Below, piece after piece: positions 8,790 through 19,689 of a stretch of 64,000 bases of DNA. Position 1 is the first letter of the stretch. Each line of letters starts with the position of its first letter. The translations under genes and the position numbers were made by a program. This stretch comes from Alphaproteobacteria bacterium (GTDB lineage: Bacteria; Pseudomonadota; Alphaproteobacteria; Caulobacterales; Caulobacteraceae). The stretch is taken from positions 93,317 to 157,316 of the forward strand of contig JAHJOO010000053.1 in the NCBI GenBank assembly GCA_018820275.1, in the 5' to 3' direction. Below the pieces are notes generated by a model that had not been told where the DNA came from, did no database searches, and saw only the letters and a list, made by a program, of their open reading frames with translations.

Positions 8790-9370
8790 TCGTTCCCGGC
8801 GCGACCCCGCCGGCCCCCTCCAGCGCCTACGGCCTCTCGGCCCGCTCGTCGGTCGAGGGCTACGACCCCGCCCTGCACGACAGGTTCTTCGAACAGGTCA
8901 ACATGGAGCTGGGCGAGCGCGGCTTCATCACCACCTCGCTGGACGACGTCATCACCTGGGCCCGCACCGGCTCGCTGATGTGGATGACCTTCGGCCTGGC
9001 CTGCTGCGCCGTGGAGATGATCCAGGCGTCGATGCCGCGCTACGACCTCGAGCGCTTCGGCATGGCCCCGCGCGCCAGCCCGCGTCAGTCGGACCTGATG
9101 ATCGTGGCCGGCACCCTGACCAACAAGATGGCCCCCGCCCTGCGTCGGGTCTACGACCAGATGCCGGACCCGCGCTACGTCCTGTCGATGGGCAGCTGCG
9201 CCAACGGCGGCGGCTATTACCACTACAGCTACAGCGTCGTGCGCGGCTGCGACCGCGTGGTGCCGGTGGACGTCTACGTGCCGGGGTGCCCGCCGACGGC
9301 GGAGGCGCTGGTCTACGGCCTGCTGCAGCTGCAGAAGAAGATCCGCCGCACGGGGACGATCGACCGATGA
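8780..9370 (+). CDS. nuoB: NADH-quinone oxidoreductase subunit B
   Basis: This 196-aa subunit holds terminal cluster N2 of complex I. The four ligands are visible: the tandem Cys75-Cys76 (GLACCAVE), Cys140 (GSCANGG) and Cys170 (PGCPPT). It passes electrons to quinone at the interface of the peripheral arm and membrane. It starts inside nuoA (10-nt overlap), and its stop overlaps nuoC by four bases. The N-terminal 40 residues are variable, as usual in alphaproteobacteria. Confidence 0.98.
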   Translation: MGVIVPGATPPAPSSAYGLSARSSVEGYDPALHDRFFEQVNMELGERGFITTSLDDVITWARTGSLMWMTFGLACCAVEMIQASMPRYDLERFGMAPRASPRQSDLMIVAGTLTNKMAPALRRVYDQMPDPRYVLSMGSCANGGGYYHYSYSVVRGCDRVVPVDVYVPGCPPTAEALVYGLLQLQKKIRRTGTIDR

Positions 9371-9981
9371 ACGCGATCATGGCCATGGAAGAGGCCCTGA
9401 CGCCGCTGGGCGCCGAGATGGTGGCCGAGCTCGACGTCGCGGCCGAGCTCGCCTTCGGCGAGCTGACGCTGGTGGCGGAGCGCGACAGGATCGTCGAGGT
9501 GCTGACCGACCTGCGCGACCGCTTCGGCTTCCAGCAGCTGCTGGACCTGTGCGGCACCGACTACCCCGATCGGGAAGAGCGGTTCGAGGTGGTCTATCAC
9601 CTGCTGTCGATGACCCGGAACGCCCGCGTGCGGGTCAAGGTGGCGACCGACGAGGTCCAGCCGGTGCCCAGCGTCATCGACGTCTACCCCTGCGCCAACT
9701 GGTTCGAGCGCGAGGCCTTCGACATGTACGGCATGCTGTTTTCGGGCCACCCCGACATGCGCCGCCTGCTGACCGACTACGGCTTCGAGGGGCATCCGCT
9801 GCGCAAGGACTTCCCCATGACCGGCCACGTCGAGGTGCGCTGGGACGAGGAGCAGCGCCGGGTCGTCTATGAGCCGGTCCGTCTGGCGCAGGAGTTCCGC
9901 AACTTCGACTTCCTGTCGCCCTGGGAGGGCGCGGAATATCCGGCGCCCGTCCTGCCGGGCGACGAGAAGGTGAAGGGCTGA
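9367..9981 (+). CDS. nuoC: NADH-quinone oxidoreductase subunit C
   Basis: This 204-aa 30-kDa subunit of the peripheral arm ends its conserved core with the family signature ERExFDxxGxxFxGHPDxRRLL, seen here as [12 protein letters not shown] then [23 protein letters not shown]. It has no cofactor; it packs against NuoD and NuoI. NuoC and NuoD are separate genes here (fused in E. coli). The start overlaps nuoB (ATGA), and nuoD follows after two bases. Confidence 0.97.
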   Translation: MNAIMAMEEALTPLGAEMVAELDVAAELAFGELTLVAERDRIVEVLTDLRDRFGFQQLLDLCGTDYPDREERFEVVYHLLSMTRNARVRVKVATDEVQPVPSVIDVYPCANWFEREAFDMYGMLFSGHPDMRRLLTDYGFEGHPLRKDFPMTGHVEVRWDEEQRRVVYEPVRLAQEFRNFDFLSPWEGAEYPAPVLPGDEKVKG

Positions 9982-9983
9982 CC

Positions 9984-11267
9984 ATGGCCGACGGAACCCA
10001 CACCCCGGCGCCGAAGCCCACCACCGTTCTGGGCACGGACGTGTTCGACGACGCGCCGCACGACGGCCGCACCTCGCACGCCCGCGAGATGGACGACCGA
10101 AAATTCACCATCAACTTCGGCCCGCAGCACCCCGCGGCCCACGGCGTGCTGCGCCTGGTGCTGGAGCTGGACGGCGAGCTGGTGACGCGCGTCGATCCGC
10201 ACATCGGCCTGCTGCACCGCGGCACCGAGAAGCTGATGGAGGCCCGGACCTACCTCCAGAACGTGCCGTACCTGGACCGACTGGACTACGTCTCGCCGAT
10301 GAATCAGGAGCACGCCTTCTGTCTGGCGATCGAGCGCCTGCTGGGCATCGAGGTGCCGTACCGGGCCCAGCTGATCCGGGTGCTGTACTCCGAGATCGGC
10401 CGCATCCTGTCGCACATGCTGAACGTGACGACCCAGGCGATGGACGTCGGTGCCCTGACGCCGCCGCTGTGGGGCTTCGAGCAGCGCGAGAAGCTGATGG
10501 TGTTCTACGAGCGCGCCTCCGGCGCGCGCCTGCACGCCAACTATTTCCGTCCGGGCGGCGTCCACCAGGACCTGCCGGGCGAACTGATCGACGACATCGC
10601 CCGCTGGTGCCAGGAGTTCCCGGCGGCGATGAAGGACATCGACGCCCTCGTCACCGAGAACCGCATCTTCAAGCAGCGCAACGTCGACATCGGCGTGGTG
10701 TCGAAGGAACAGGCCCTGGCCTGGGGCTTCACCGGCGTAATGCTGCGCGGTTCGGACGTGGCATGGGACCTGCGCCGGAACCAGCCCTACGAGTGCTACG
10801 CCGAGCTGGAGTTCGACGTGCCCGTCGGCAAGAACGGCGACTGCTGGGACCGGTACCTGTGCCGCATGGAAGAGATGCGCCAGTCGGTGCGGATCATGGA
10901 GCAGTGCATCCACCGGCTGCGCAACTGCCCCGGCGCGCCCGTGATGATCGAGGACAACAAGATCGCCCCGCCGCGCCGCGGCGAGATGAAGCGGTCGATG
11001 GAAGCCCTGATCCACCACTTCAAACTGTACACCGAGGGCTTCCGCACGCCCGTCGGCGAGGTCTACGCCGCGGTCGAGGCGCCCAAGGGCGAGTTCGGCA
11101 TCTATCTGGTCTCGGACGGCACCAACAAGCCGTACCGGGTCAAGATCTCGGCCCCCGGCTTCCGCCACCTGCAGGCCATGGACTGGATGAACCGCGGCCA
11201 CATGCTGGCCGACGTCTCGGCCATCCTCGGCTCGCTGGACATCGTCTTCGGGGAAGTGGACCGGTGA
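9984..11267 (+). CDS. nuoD: NADH-quinone oxidoreductase subunit D
   Basis: This 427-aa 49-kDa subunit forms the quinone pocket with NuoB. After a variable N-terminus of about 35 residues comes [18 protein letters not shown] (the His-x-x-x-His quinone headgroup region). It also has [21 protein letters not shown]-like [13 protein letters not shown], and the C-terminal [13 protein letters not shown]. The length and C-terminus fit the family exactly. The stop overlaps the start of an unrelated NTF2-like gene, the first of four accessory genes inserted before nuoE. Confidence 0.98.
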   Translation: MADGTHTPAPKPTTVLGTDVFDDAPHDGRTSHAREMDDRKFTINFGPQHPAAHGVLRLVLELDGELVTRVDPHIGLLHRGTEKLMEARTYLQNVPYLDRLDYVSPMNQEHAFCLAIERLLGIEVPYRAQLIRVLYSEIGRILSHMLNVTTQAMDVGALTPPLWGFEQREKLMVFYERASGARLHANYFRPGGVHQDLPGELIDDIARWCQEFPAAMKDIDALVTENRIFKQRNVDIGVVSKEQALAWGFTGVMLRGSDVAWDLRRNQPYECYAELEFDVPVGKNGDCWDRYLCRMEEMRQSVRIMEQCIHRLRNCPGAPVMIEDNKIAPPRRGEMKRSMEALIHHFKLYTEGFRTPVGEVYAAVEAPKGEFGIYLVSDGTNKPYRVKISAPGFRHLQAMDWMNRGHMLADVSAILGSLDIVFGEVDR

Positions 11268-11620
11268 TGTTCGACTGCGATCCGGTGGAGGTGGTGGAGC
11301 GCCAGTTGCAGGCCTTTCAGGCCGGCGACCTGAACGCGTTCGTCGCCATGTACGCCCCGGACGCGGTCGTCTCCAACTTCCCGGGCACGCCGGTGATGAC
11401 CGGACATGCGGAGATGCGCGCGGGCTACGCCTCCAGCTTCGAGAACCGCCAGTTCACGCTGACCCTGGGCCAGCGGATCGCCAACGGCCCGTTCGTCATC
11501 GACGAGGAGATCATCGCCGTCGGCGGGACCGAGATGATGCGCGCCGTGGTGATCTATCAGGTCGAGGGCTGCACCATCGCGCGGTCGTGGATCCTCGCGG
11601 ACGCGGAGGCGGGGCAGTGA
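11267..11620 (+). CDS. NTF2-like (SnoaL) domain protein inside the nuo operon
   Basis: This 117-aa cytoplasmic protein is made of a single NTF2/SnoaL-like cone: an N-terminal helix (VERQLQAFQAGDLNAFVAMY), the D-A-V-V strand, TPVMTGHAEMRAGYASSF, and the terminal strands ending in RSWILAD. Proteins of this fold are binding modules or small isomerases/hydrolases, and the active-site set cannot be assigned. Its ATG overlaps the nuoD stop (TGATG) and its own stop overlaps the next gene, so it is expressed with complex I. A role as an assembly or stability factor is only inferred from position. Confidence 0.8.
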   Translation: MFDCDPVEVVERQLQAFQAGDLNAFVAMYAPDAVVSNFPGTPVMTGHAEMRAGYASSFENRQFTLTLGQRIANGPFVIDEEIIAVGGTEMMRAVVIYQVEGCTIARSWILADAEAGQ

Positions 11621-12018
11621 GCGCCTTCGTCGTGGAACCGCTCTTCACCGCAACGCAGGTCTGGTGGTTCGCCGCCCTGCTGGCCGTCGGCGTGGCCGTC
11701 GAGTTCGCCGTCTCGCCGCGTCGGCGCGCCCGACTGGGAGCCGGGGGCTTTCTGATCGGGTCCGCCCTGCTGCAGGCGCCCGCCGCCGCCGGGGTGACGC
11801 TGGTGCGCGGCGCCTACCGGCTGGGCTATCTGGAAGACGGCCGCGGCTTCGTCGAGGCCAATCTGCGCAGCATCCCGTGGATGATCGGCGCCATCTTCCT
11901 CGGCCGCCTGGCCGCGCGGCGCCTGCCGCCGTTCTCGTTCGCGACCGGGGCCCTGGTCCGCGCCGACCGGGAGATCTGGCGCGAACGTCTGGGCCGCTGG
12001 TTCGGAGGACGCCGATGA
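11617..12018 (+). CDS. Uncharacterised membrane protein inside the nuo operon
   Basis: This 133-aa protein starts at a GTG overlapping the previous stop (GTGA). It has hydrophobic segments at about residues 13-31, 41-62 and 85-101, with a basic C-terminus (RERLGRWFGGRR). I recognise no family. It may have three membrane helices, and the short hydrophilic loop LGYLEDGRGFVEANLR lies between the second and third. It is the second of four genes between nuoD and nuoE; its stop overlaps the next ATG. Confidence 0.7.
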   Translation: MSAFVVEPLFTATQVWWFAALLAVGVAVEFAVSPRRRARLGAGGFLIGSALLQAPAAAGVTLVRGAYRLGYLEDGRGFVEANLRSIPWMIGAIFLGRLAARRLPPFSFATGALVRADREIWRERLGRWFGGRR

Positions 12019-12395
12019 TCGCCGTCGCCCTGATGTCGGTCCTGTCGGTCTGCGAACCGGGCGCGGTCGTGCGCACGCCGGCCGAGACGGTCGACGCCTT
12101 CGTGGCCGCCTACAACGCCCGCGACGTCGCGGCCGTCGGCGCCGTCCTGTCGCCGCAGGCGCGCGTCTTCGACGGGCAGGGGGGCCTGACCGGCGCCCAG
12201 GTGATCGCCAACTACGGCACCCGCATCTTCGTGATCGACCCGCCCTACGTCATGCGCCCGCTGCAGCGCATGGCCGCCGGCGACATGGTGGCCCAGACGG
12301 AGGCCTACACCGGCGGCGAGCTGGGCACGTTCGAGGGGCTGACCGTCTATCGCGTCGAAGGCGGCTGCATCGTCGAGATGAGCGTGAACCGATGA
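12015..12395 (+). CDS. Second NTF2-like protein inside the nuo operon
   Basis: This 126-aa protein has a short hydrophobic N-terminus (MIAVALMSVLSVC) that could be a signal peptide, then an NTF2/SnoaL-like domain (ETVDAFVAAYNARDVAAVGAVL; TGAQVIANYGTRIF; LTVYRVEGGCIVEMSVNR). It is a different sequence from the first NTF2-like protein, although both fit the same fold. If exported it would act in the periplasm. Starts and stops overlap with both neighbours by four bases. Confidence 0.75.
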   Translation: MIAVALMSVLSVCEPGAVVRTPAETVDAFVAAYNARDVAAVGAVLSPQARVFDGQGGLTGAQVIANYGTRIFVIDPPYVMRPLQRMAAGDMVAQTEAYTGGELGTFEGLTVYRVEGGCIVEMSVNR

Positions 12396-12580
12396 CCGAT
12401 CGCGCGCTCACCACCTGGCTCTCGCAGGGCTGGGAGCTGGAGAACTATTCGGCCACGGCGCCCTATGGCGAGACCGTGCATCACTGCTTCCTGCTGCGCC
12501 GGCAAGGCCAGAGGAAGATCGTCAGCATCAGGAAGAAGATGATGGGCAAGGGCGTCGTGGTCACGGAGATGGACGTCTGA
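12392..12580 (+). CDS. Small uncharacterised protein before nuoE
   Basis: This 62-aa soluble protein is basic in its second half (RRQGQRKIVSIRKKMMGKG) and ends in VVVTEMDV. No family is recognised. Two adjacent His and a Cys occur (VHHCFLL). The ATG overlaps the previous stop, and its TGA overlaps the nuoE ATG by one base, so it is co-translated with complex I. Its codon use matches the neighbours, supporting a real gene. Confidence 0.72.
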   Translation: MTDRALTTWLSQGWELENYSATAPYGETVHHCFLLRRQGQRKIVSIRKKMMGKGVVVTEMDV

Positions 12581-13242
12581 TGGGTGTGCGTCGTCTCGCC
12601 AAGATCCAGCCGGATTCCTTCGTCTTTTCAGAAGAGACGAAGGAAAAGGCGTACTGGTGGATCAACAAGTATCCGGGCGATCGCCGTCAGTCGGCGGTGA
12701 TCCCGATCCTGTGGCTGGTCCAGAAGCAGGACGGCTGGATCTCTGAGCCCGCCATGCGGTCCATCGCCGAACTGCTGGGCATGCCGGTGATCCGGGTGCT
12801 GGAGGTCGCGACCTTCTACACCATGTTCATGCTGGAGCCGGTCGGGAAGACCGCCCTCATCCAGGTCTGCGGCACGACGCCCTGCATGCTGCGCGGCTCG
12901 GGCGAGCTGATGAAGGTCTGCGAGAAGAAGATCGGGCCGAAGGACAGGCTCAGCGCCGACGGCCGCTTCACCTGGCAGGAGGTCGAGTGCCTCGGCGCCT
13001 GCGCCAACGCGCCGATGGCCCAGATCAACGACTACTATTTCGAGGACCTGTCCGCGAAGGACATGGAGCAGATCATCGACGACTTCGCCGCCGGCAAGTC
13101 GCCGGAGCCGGGGCCGCGCGTGGACCGCGTCAACTCGGCCCCCGAGGGCGGGGCCCTGACCCTGACCGATCCCTCGCTCTATGACGGCTCGGCCGCCGAG
13201 CCGATCAAGAAGCTGCCGAATTCCGAGCCGGTGAAGGCATGA
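12580..13242 (+). CDS. nuoE: NADH-quinone oxidoreductase subunit E
   Basis: This 220-aa 24-kDa subunit binds the [2Fe-2S] cluster N1a with Cys97 and Cys102 (CGTTPC) and Cys137 and Cys141 (ECLGAC). The thioredoxin-like fold spans about 85-175, preceded by the helical domain (GWISEPAMRSIAELLGMP). A Pro/Ala-rich C-terminal tail of about 45 residues follows, as in other alphaproteobacteria. It pairs with NuoF in the NADH-oxidising module. The stop overlaps the next small gene by four bases. Confidence 0.97.
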   Translation: MGVRRLAKIQPDSFVFSEETKEKAYWWINKYPGDRRQSAVIPILWLVQKQDGWISEPAMRSIAELLGMPVIRVLEVATFYTMFMLEPVGKTALIQVCGTTPCMLRGSGELMKVCEKKIGPKDRLSADGRFTWQEVECLGACANAPMAQINDYYFEDLSAKDMEQIIDDFAAGKSPEPGPRVDRVNSAPEGGALTLTDPSLYDGSAAEPIKKLPNSEPVKA

Positions 13243-13514
13243 CGAAGCCGGACTTCAGCACCGACGCGGGCGTGGCCGCCTATCGGGCCGAGCTGCGCGC
13301 CGTCGCGCGCACGCCGCGCCTGGCCGGCTTCGCCCTGGTGGTGCTGGGGGCGATCGCCGTCTATGCGTCGCCGCAGGCGGGCGGGGCGGCCCAGGCCGTG
13401 CAGTGGGGCGGCTACGCCGCTCTCGCCGCCGGCTGGGCCCTGATGCTGGCCGCCATCTTCATGCGCACGCGCCATCACCGGCGGCGGATGCGCGAGACGG
13501 AAGGGTCGCAATGA
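13239..13514 (+). CDS. Small membrane protein between nuoE and nuoF
   Basis: This 91-aa protein has two predicted membrane helices (about 30-45 and 56-74), a soluble N-terminus and a strongly basic tail (RTRHHRRRMRETEG). No family recognised. Its ATG overlaps the nuoE stop. Position and coupling suggest expression with complex I; a subunit or assembly role is possible but unsupported. Confidence 0.72.
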   Translation: MTKPDFSTDAGVAAYRAELRAVARTPRLAGFALVVLGAIAVYASPQAGGAAQAVQWGGYAALAAGWALMLAAIFMRTRHHRRRMRETEGSQ

Positions 13515-13901
13515 CCGGCGCGTCGCAGATTCGTCAGCTTCTCGCGTCAAAACCGCAACGGCGGTCGATGCGGACCGGGTGGGGGCCCGATCATGAAGTC
13601 GCGAAACAACGGTTCGAAGACCTCGGCGCGGCTGGCGCGCGGCGCCCGGGCGGCCGGGGTCGCCCTGGCCAATCTGGCGGGGGTCGCCTCCATGGGGCTG
13701 GGCGCGGCGCAGGCCCGCGCGGAGCCGCCCCCGTCGCCGGCCGCGCCGGCTCCTTCACCGCAGTCCAAGAATGCTCCTGATCGAAATGCACCGACGCCCG
13801 GCCCCCAGACCCCGACGCGCCCCGAGCGCGACCCGCGCGACCGGCGCAGCGAACTGTCGCGCCCGCGTTCCGGCGGCGGCGGCGGAAGGAAGGGCGTCCC
13901 G
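13515..13901 (+). other. Stop-free region upstream of nuoF with signal-peptide-like frame
   Basis: These 387 bases separate the previous gene from the conserved nuoF start. The nuoF frame is open back to an ATG at 13593. The 103 extra codons read as an Arg-rich start, a hydrophobic stretch ([17 protein letters not shown]), an AQA-type cleavage site and a Pro/Ala-rich stretch, unlike any NuoF. Another ATG at 13511 overlaps the preceding stop and opens a different frame to 13780. Either a small exported protein has lost its stop by frameshift, or the region is an untranslated spacer. I cannot decide which. Confidence 0.4.
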
Positions 13902-15214
<1,313 letters not shown>

Positions 15215-15218
<4 letters not shown>

Positions 15219-15709
15219 TGCGCGCCCTGTCCGTCATCCTGCTGGCCACCCTGTCTCTGGCCGCCTGCGGTCGCGAGGAGAAGGCCGAGGCCCCGCCCGC
15301 CGCGCCGCCGCCGCCCGCCAAGGACGGCACGGCCCCCGCGCCGGTCGCCCTGACCGAGGCGCGCCTGCGTCAGGTCTGCCGCGCCGGCGTGGCCGCGATC
15401 CACGGCCAGCAGCTGGCGGCCGTCACCATCGCCGGCGTCCGCGAGGGCATCGTCGACGCCACCTGGCGCGCCCCGGTGGACGGCGGCGAACGCCGGGCCC
15501 AGTGCCGCGTCGACGGCGACATGATCATCTGGAAGCCGCTCGACCGCCCGGACGAGGACCAGAACCGCTGGATGAACCAGGCGGGCGATCCGCTGGTGCG
15601 CTTCACCGTCATGGAGCGCGGGATCACCGTCACGACGACCCTGCCCGACGGCGCCGTCTCCGCCGAGACCTTCCCCGTCGCCGCCGAACCCGAAGAAGAG
15701 GCCGCCTGA
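15215..15709 (+). CDS. Lipoprotein between nuoF and nuoG
   Basis: This 164-aa predicted lipoprotein has the signal sequence [15 protein letters not shown] with a lipobox cysteine at about residue 18, a Glu/Ala/Pro-rich linker, then a compact domain (about 50-145) containing two Cys ([11 protein letters not shown] and RRAQCRVDG) that could form a disulfide. No family recognised. The start overlaps the nuoF stop, and its stop overlaps the nuoG ATG by one base. A membrane-tethered periplasmic product made from within the complex I operon is unusual. Confidence 0.78.
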
Positions 15710-17757
15710 TGCCCGTCGCCAAGGTCAATGGCATCGAGACCGAGTTCGAGCCCGGCATGACCGTGCTCCAGGTCGCCGAGCGCGCGGGCCATGAGATCCC
15801 GCGCTTCTGCTACCATGAGCGTTTGTCGATCGCCGGCAATTGCCGCATGTGCCTCGTCGAGGTGAAGCCCGGACCGCCCAAGCCGCAGGCCAGCTGCGCC
15901 CTGCCGGCCGCCGACGGCCAGGAGATCTTCACCGACACGCCGATGGTGAAGAAGGCGCGCGAAGGGGTGATGGAGTTCCTGCTCATCAACCACCCGCTGG
16001 ACTGCCCGATCTGCGACCAGGGCGGCGAGTGCGACCTGCAGGACCAAGCCATGGGCTATGGCCGCGACGGCTCCCGCTATGCGGAGAACAAGCGGGCCGT
16101 CGAAGAAAAGCACATGGGTCCGACCATCAAGACCTTCATGACGCGGTGCATCCAGTGCACCCGCTGCGTGAGGTTCATCACCGAGGTGGCCGGCGTTCCC
16201 GACATCGGCATGATCTCGCGCGGCGAGGACGCCGAGATCACGACCTATCTGGAAAAGGCCGTCGACAGCGAGCTGTCGGGCAACGTCAACGACCTGTGCC
16301 CCGTGGGCGCCCTGACGCATCGGCCGTGGCAGTACCACTACCGGCCGTGGGAGCTGAAGAAGACCGAGACCATCGACGTCATGGACGGTCTGGGCTCGGC
16401 CATCCGCATCGACGCCAAGGGCGCCGAGGTCATGCGCGCCCTGCCGCGCGTGCATGAGGGCATCAACGAGGAGTGGCTGTCGGACGCGTCGCGCTACGCC
16501 GTCGACGGGCTGAAGCACCGCCGGCTGGACCGGCCGTGGGTGCGCCGGGACGGCAGGCTGGTCCAGGCGACCTGGGACGAGGCGCTGGACGCCGCGGCCT
16601 CGGCGATCAAGGCGGCCGCCGCCGACCGCATCGGCGTGATCGCCGGCGACCTGCAGGACGCCGAGTCGATGAAGGCGGCGCTGGACCTGTTCCGCGCCCT
16701 GGGCTCGCCGCACACCGACTGCCGCCAGGACGGCTCGGCCCTGGGCCACGGCCCGCGCGAGGGATGGCTGTTCAACTCGGGCATCGCCGGCATCGAGCAG
16801 GCGGACGCCGTGCTGCTGATCGGCACCAACCCGCGCCTCGAGGCGCCGATCCTGAATGCGCGGCTGCGCAAGGGCTGGCTGGCCGGGACTACCCAGATCG
16901 CCCTGATCGGCGAGCGCGTCGATCTGACCTACGACTACGACCTGATCGGCCACACCTCGCGCATCCTGTCGCGCGTGCCGAAGGCGGCGATCGACGCCCT
17001 GGCCACGGCCCAGCGGCCGGCGATCGTGGTGGGCGCCGGCGCGGTGTCCGGCGCGAACGGCCCGGCGGCGCTGAACCTGATCGGCAAGCTGGCGGCCAAG
17101 GCCGGCGTGATCCGCGACGGCTGGAACGGCTTCAACGTCCTGCACCACGCCGCGGCGCGGGTGGGCGGCCTGGACCTGGGCTTCATCCCCGCCGACGGCG
17201 GCCTGTCGGCGACCGACATGGTCAAGACGGGCGCGCTGGACGTGCTGTTCCTGCTGGGCGCCGACGAGATCGACGCCTCGGCCAGCAAGGCCTTCAAGAT
17301 CTATCTGGGCAGCCACGGCGACCGCGGCGCGCACGGCGCCGACGTGATCCTGCCGGGCGCCGCCTTCACCGAGAAGTCGGGCCTCTACGTCAACACCGAG
17401 GGCCGGGTGCAGATGGCCGAGCGGGCCGTCTTCCCCAAGGGCGAGGCCAAGGAGGACTGGGCCATCCTGCGCGCCCTGTCCGAGCGCGTCGGCCAGACCC
17501 TGCCGTACGACAGCCTGACCCAGCTGCGCGAAAAGCTGATCGCCGCCCATCCGACCTTCGGCCAGCTGGACTGGAAGCCTGTCCCCGCCGCCTTCGACCC
17601 GGCGAAACTGGGCCGCGCCGGCGACCTGGAGGACGTGCCGTTCCGCAGCCAGGTCCGCGACCCCTATCTGGCCAACCCCCTCGGCCGCGCCAGCCCGACC
17701 ATGGCCGAACTGTCGGCGCGCCGCGTCGGCGGCCGCCTGGCCCTGGCGGCGGAGTGA
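15709..17757 (+). CDS. nuoG: NADH-quinone oxidoreductase subunit G
   Basis: This 682-aa 75-kDa subunit has a ferredoxin-like N-terminus with [2Fe-2S] N1b ligands ([17 protein letters not shown] and ASCALP) and the His-Cys3 motif [18 protein letters not shown] for N5. It also has CIQCTRC with the later CPVGAL Cys for N4. A molybdopterin-oxidoreductase-like domain without its cofactor fills the rest (from about 215). The extra N7 ligands of E. coli NuoG are not evident. It relays electrons from NuoF towards NuoI. Length is typical for alphaproteobacteria. Confidence 0.97.
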   Translation: MPVAKVNGIETEFEPGMTVLQVAERAGHEIPRFCYHERLSIAGNCRMCLVEVKPGPPKPQASCALPAADGQEIFTDTPMVKKAREGVMEFLLINHPLDCPICDQGGECDLQDQAMGYGRDGSRYAENKRAVEEKHMGPTIKTFMTRCIQCTRCVRFITEVAGVPDIGMISRGEDAEITTYLEKAVDSELSGNVNDLCPVGALTHRPWQYHYRPWELKKTETIDVMDGLGSAIRIDAKGAEVMRALPRVHEGINEEWLSDASRYAVDGLKHRRLDRPWVRRDGRLVQATWDEALDAAASAIKAAAADRIGVIAGDLQDAESMKAALDLFRALGSPHTDCRQDGSALGHGPREGWLFNSGIAGIEQADAVLLIGTNPRLEAPILNARLRKGWLAGTTQIALIGERVDLTYDYDLIGHTSRILSRVPKAAIDALATAQRPAIVVGAGAVSGANGPAALNLIGKLAAKAGVIRDGWNGFNVLHHAAARVGGLDLGFIPADGGLSATDMVKTGALDVLFLLGADEIDASASKAFKIYLGSHGDRGAHGADVILPGAAFTEKSGLYVNTEGRVQMAERAVFPKGEAKEDWAILRALSERVGQTLPYDSLTQLREKLIAAHPTFGQLDWKPVPAAFDPAKLGRAGDLEDVPFRSQVRDPYLANPLGRASPTMAELSARRVGGRLALAAE

Positions 17758-17761
17758 GAGC

Positions 17762-18841
17762 ATGACCGACTTCTGGACTTCTCCCCTCGGCTGGACCCTG
17801 GGCACCGTGGGCGCGATCCTGCTGGTGGCCATCGGCGTGCTGCTGGCCGTGGCCTTCCTGCTGCTGGCCGACCGCAAGATCTGGGCGGGCGTGCAGATGC
17901 GCAAAGGCCCGAACGTGGTCGGCCCCTTCGGCCTGCTTCAGTCCTTCGCCGACTTCTTCAAATTCGTGCTGAAGGAGGTCGTCGTCCCGGCCGGGGCGGA
18001 CAAGGCGGTGTTCCTGCTGGCGCCCGTCCTGACGGTGATCGTGGCCTTCGGCGCCTGGGCGGTGATCCCGTTCGCCCCGGGCTGGGTCATCTCCGACCTG
18101 AACGTCGGCATCCTGTACGTCTTCGCCATCAGCTCGCTGGGCGTCTACGGCATCATCATGGGCGGCTGGGCCTCGAACTCGAAATATCCCTTCCTGGGGT
18201 CGCTGCGGTCCGCGGCGCAGATGGTGTCCTACGAGGTCTCGATCGGCCTGGTGATCATCAACGTGATCCTGCTGGCCGGGACCATGAACCTGACGACCAT
18301 CGTCACCGAACAGGAGGGCTGGATCTGGAACTGGTTCGCCTTCGGCGGCGGGGAGGGGACCTGGCCCCTGATCCTCATCATGTTCCCGATGGCGATCATC
18401 TTCTTCGTCTCGGCGCTGGCCGAGACCAACCGCCCGCCGTTCGACCTGCCCGAGGCCGAGTCCGAGCTCGTGGCCGGCTATCAGGTCGAATACAGCTCCA
18501 CGCCGTACCTGCTGTTCATGATGGGCGAGTACGTCAACATCGTCTTCATGTGCGCCATGATCAGCCTGCTGTTCTTCGGCGGCTGGAATCCGGGCTTCGA
18601 CGTCGCCCTGATCGGCCTGCCGGACTGGCCGCAGTGGCTGGCCAACCTGTTCTATCTGCTGGTCTTCTCGGTCAAGATCGTCTTCTGGTTCTTCATGATC
18701 GCCATGGTGAAGGCCTTCGTGCCCCGCTATCGCTACGACCAGCTGATGCGTCTGGGCTGGAAGATCTTCCTGCCAACCTCGCTGGTCGCCGTGGCGCTGG
18801 TGTCCGGCTGGCGGGTTGCCACGGAGGCGGGCCTGATATGA
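17762..18841 (+). CDS. nuoH: NADH-quinone oxidoreductase subunit H
   Basis: This 359-aa membrane subunit connects the quinone site with the proton-pumping arm. About eight helices are visible. Family signatures include [20 protein letters not shown] near 40-59, [17 protein letters not shown] [15 protein letters not shown], and [23 protein letters not shown], which carries the conserved acidic loop. The stop overlaps the following lipoprotein gene (ATGA). Four bases separate it from nuoG. Confidence 0.98.
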   Translation: MTDFWTSPLGWTLGTVGAILLVAIGVLLAVAFLLLADRKIWAGVQMRKGPNVVGPFGLLQSFADFFKFVLKEVVVPAGADKAVFLLAPVLTVIVAFGAWAVIPFAPGWVISDLNVGILYVFAISSLGVYGIIMGGWASNSKYPFLGSLRSAAQMVSYEVSIGLVIINVILLAGTMNLTTIVTEQEGWIWNWFAFGGGEGTWPLILIMFPMAIIFFVSALAETNRPPFDLPEAESELVAGYQVEYSSTPYLLFMMGEYVNIVFMCAMISLLFFGGWNPGFDVALIGLPDWPQWLANLFYLLVFSVKIVFWFFMIAMVKAFVPRYRYDQLMRLGWKIFLPTSLVAVALVSGWRVATEAGLI

Positions 18842-19047
18842 GCCGCGTTCTGATCCTCTCACTGGCCCTGACGTCGGCTGCCTGCACCTGGCCGCGCGAA
18901 ATCACGCCGACCCCGAACGAGACCGCCCAGCAGCGGGTGGAGCGCGCCGACCGGCAGGCCGAACAGGACCGTCGGTGCCAGGCCGCGGCCAACCGCAACG
19001 CCGACCGCGACTACGACCGCGACATGCCAGCCTGCCCGCGGAACTGA
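18838..19047 (+). CDS. Small lipoprotein between nuoH and nuoI
   Basis: This 69-aa predicted lipoprotein has the signal sequence [13 protein letters not shown] with a lipobox Cys at residue 16. A short charged helix-like stretch rich in Arg, Asp, Glu and Gln follows (about 27-60), with two further Cys (RRCQAAA and MPACPRN) that could pair. No family recognised. The ATG overlaps the nuoH stop. It is the second lipoprotein in this operon and is not similar to the one at 15215. Confidence 0.72.
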   Translation: MSRVLILSLALTSAACTWPREITPTPNETAQQRVERADRQAEQDRRCQAAANRNADRDYDRDMPACPRN

Positions 19048-19087
19048 CGACGATGACCCTGACCCTGATGACCCAAGGATCGACCCG

Positions 19088-19579
19088 ATGATCGCCCGCG
19101 TGAGCCAGACCCTGCGCGGCGCCCTGCTGGTCGACGTCGTCGGCGCCTTCTTCCTGACGTTCAAGCACCTGCTGCGCCCGAAGATGACGGTGAACTATCC
19201 GTTCGAGCGCGGCCCGCAGTCGCCGCGCTTCCGCGGCGAGCACGCCCTGCGCCGCTATGCCAACGGCGAAGAGCGCTGCATCGCCTGCAAGCTGTGCGAG
19301 GCCATCTGCCCGGCCCAGGCCATCACCATCGAGGCCGAGCCGCGCGAGGACGGCAGCCGCCGCACGACCCGCTACGACATCGACATGGTGAAATGCATCT
19401 ACTGCGGCCTGTGCCAGGAGGCCTGCCCGGTGGACGCCATCGTCGAGGGCCCCAACAGCGAGTTCGCCACCGAGACGCGCGAGGAGCTGTACTACGACAA
19501 GGCCCGCCTGCTGGATAACGGCGACCGCTGGGAACGGCAGATCGCCAAGAACCTGGAGATGGACGCGTCATGGCGTTGA
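19088..19579 (+). CDS. nuoI: NADH-quinone oxidoreductase subunit I
   Basis: This 163-aa TYKY-type subunit has two 4Fe-4S ferredoxin motifs: Cys64/67/70/74 ([11 protein letters not shown]) and Cys103/106/109/113 ([11 protein letters not shown]), holding clusters N6a and N6b. The amphipathic N-terminal helix ([14 protein letters not shown]) docks it on the membrane arm. It passes electrons from NuoG to N2 in NuoB. The start at 19088 fits the family; a 40-nt gap separates it from the lipoprotein gene. Confidence 0.98.
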   Translation: MIARVSQTLRGALLVDVVGAFFLTFKHLLRPKMTVNYPFERGPQSPRFRGEHALRRYANGEERCIACKLCEAICPAQAITIEAEPREDGSRRTTRYDIDMVKCIYCGLCQEACPVDAIVEGPNSEFATETREELYYDKARLLDNGDRWERQIAKNLEMDASWR

Positions 19580-19689
19580 TCCGGGCGGTGATCAGCCTTG
19601 TCGCCGCCGGAACCCCGGCGCTAGAAGGGCGCCGCATCGCGGGGCGCACCGACTCGCGCGCGCCCCTGAACCGTGGAGCTCGGACGTGA
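19570..19689 (+). CDS. Possible 39-residue ORF between nuoI and nuoJ
   Basis: An ATG 10 bases inside the nuoI end opens 39 codons whose stop overlaps the nuoJ GTG start (GTGA). The overlaps mimic those of the real genes here and would fill the unusually long 106-nt nuoI-nuoJ gap. The product has a short hydrophobic start and a basic tail, with no family. The codon pattern is not convincing, so this may be chance. Confidence 0.22.
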   Translation: MALIRAVISLVAAGTPALEGRRIAGRTDSRAPLNRGART

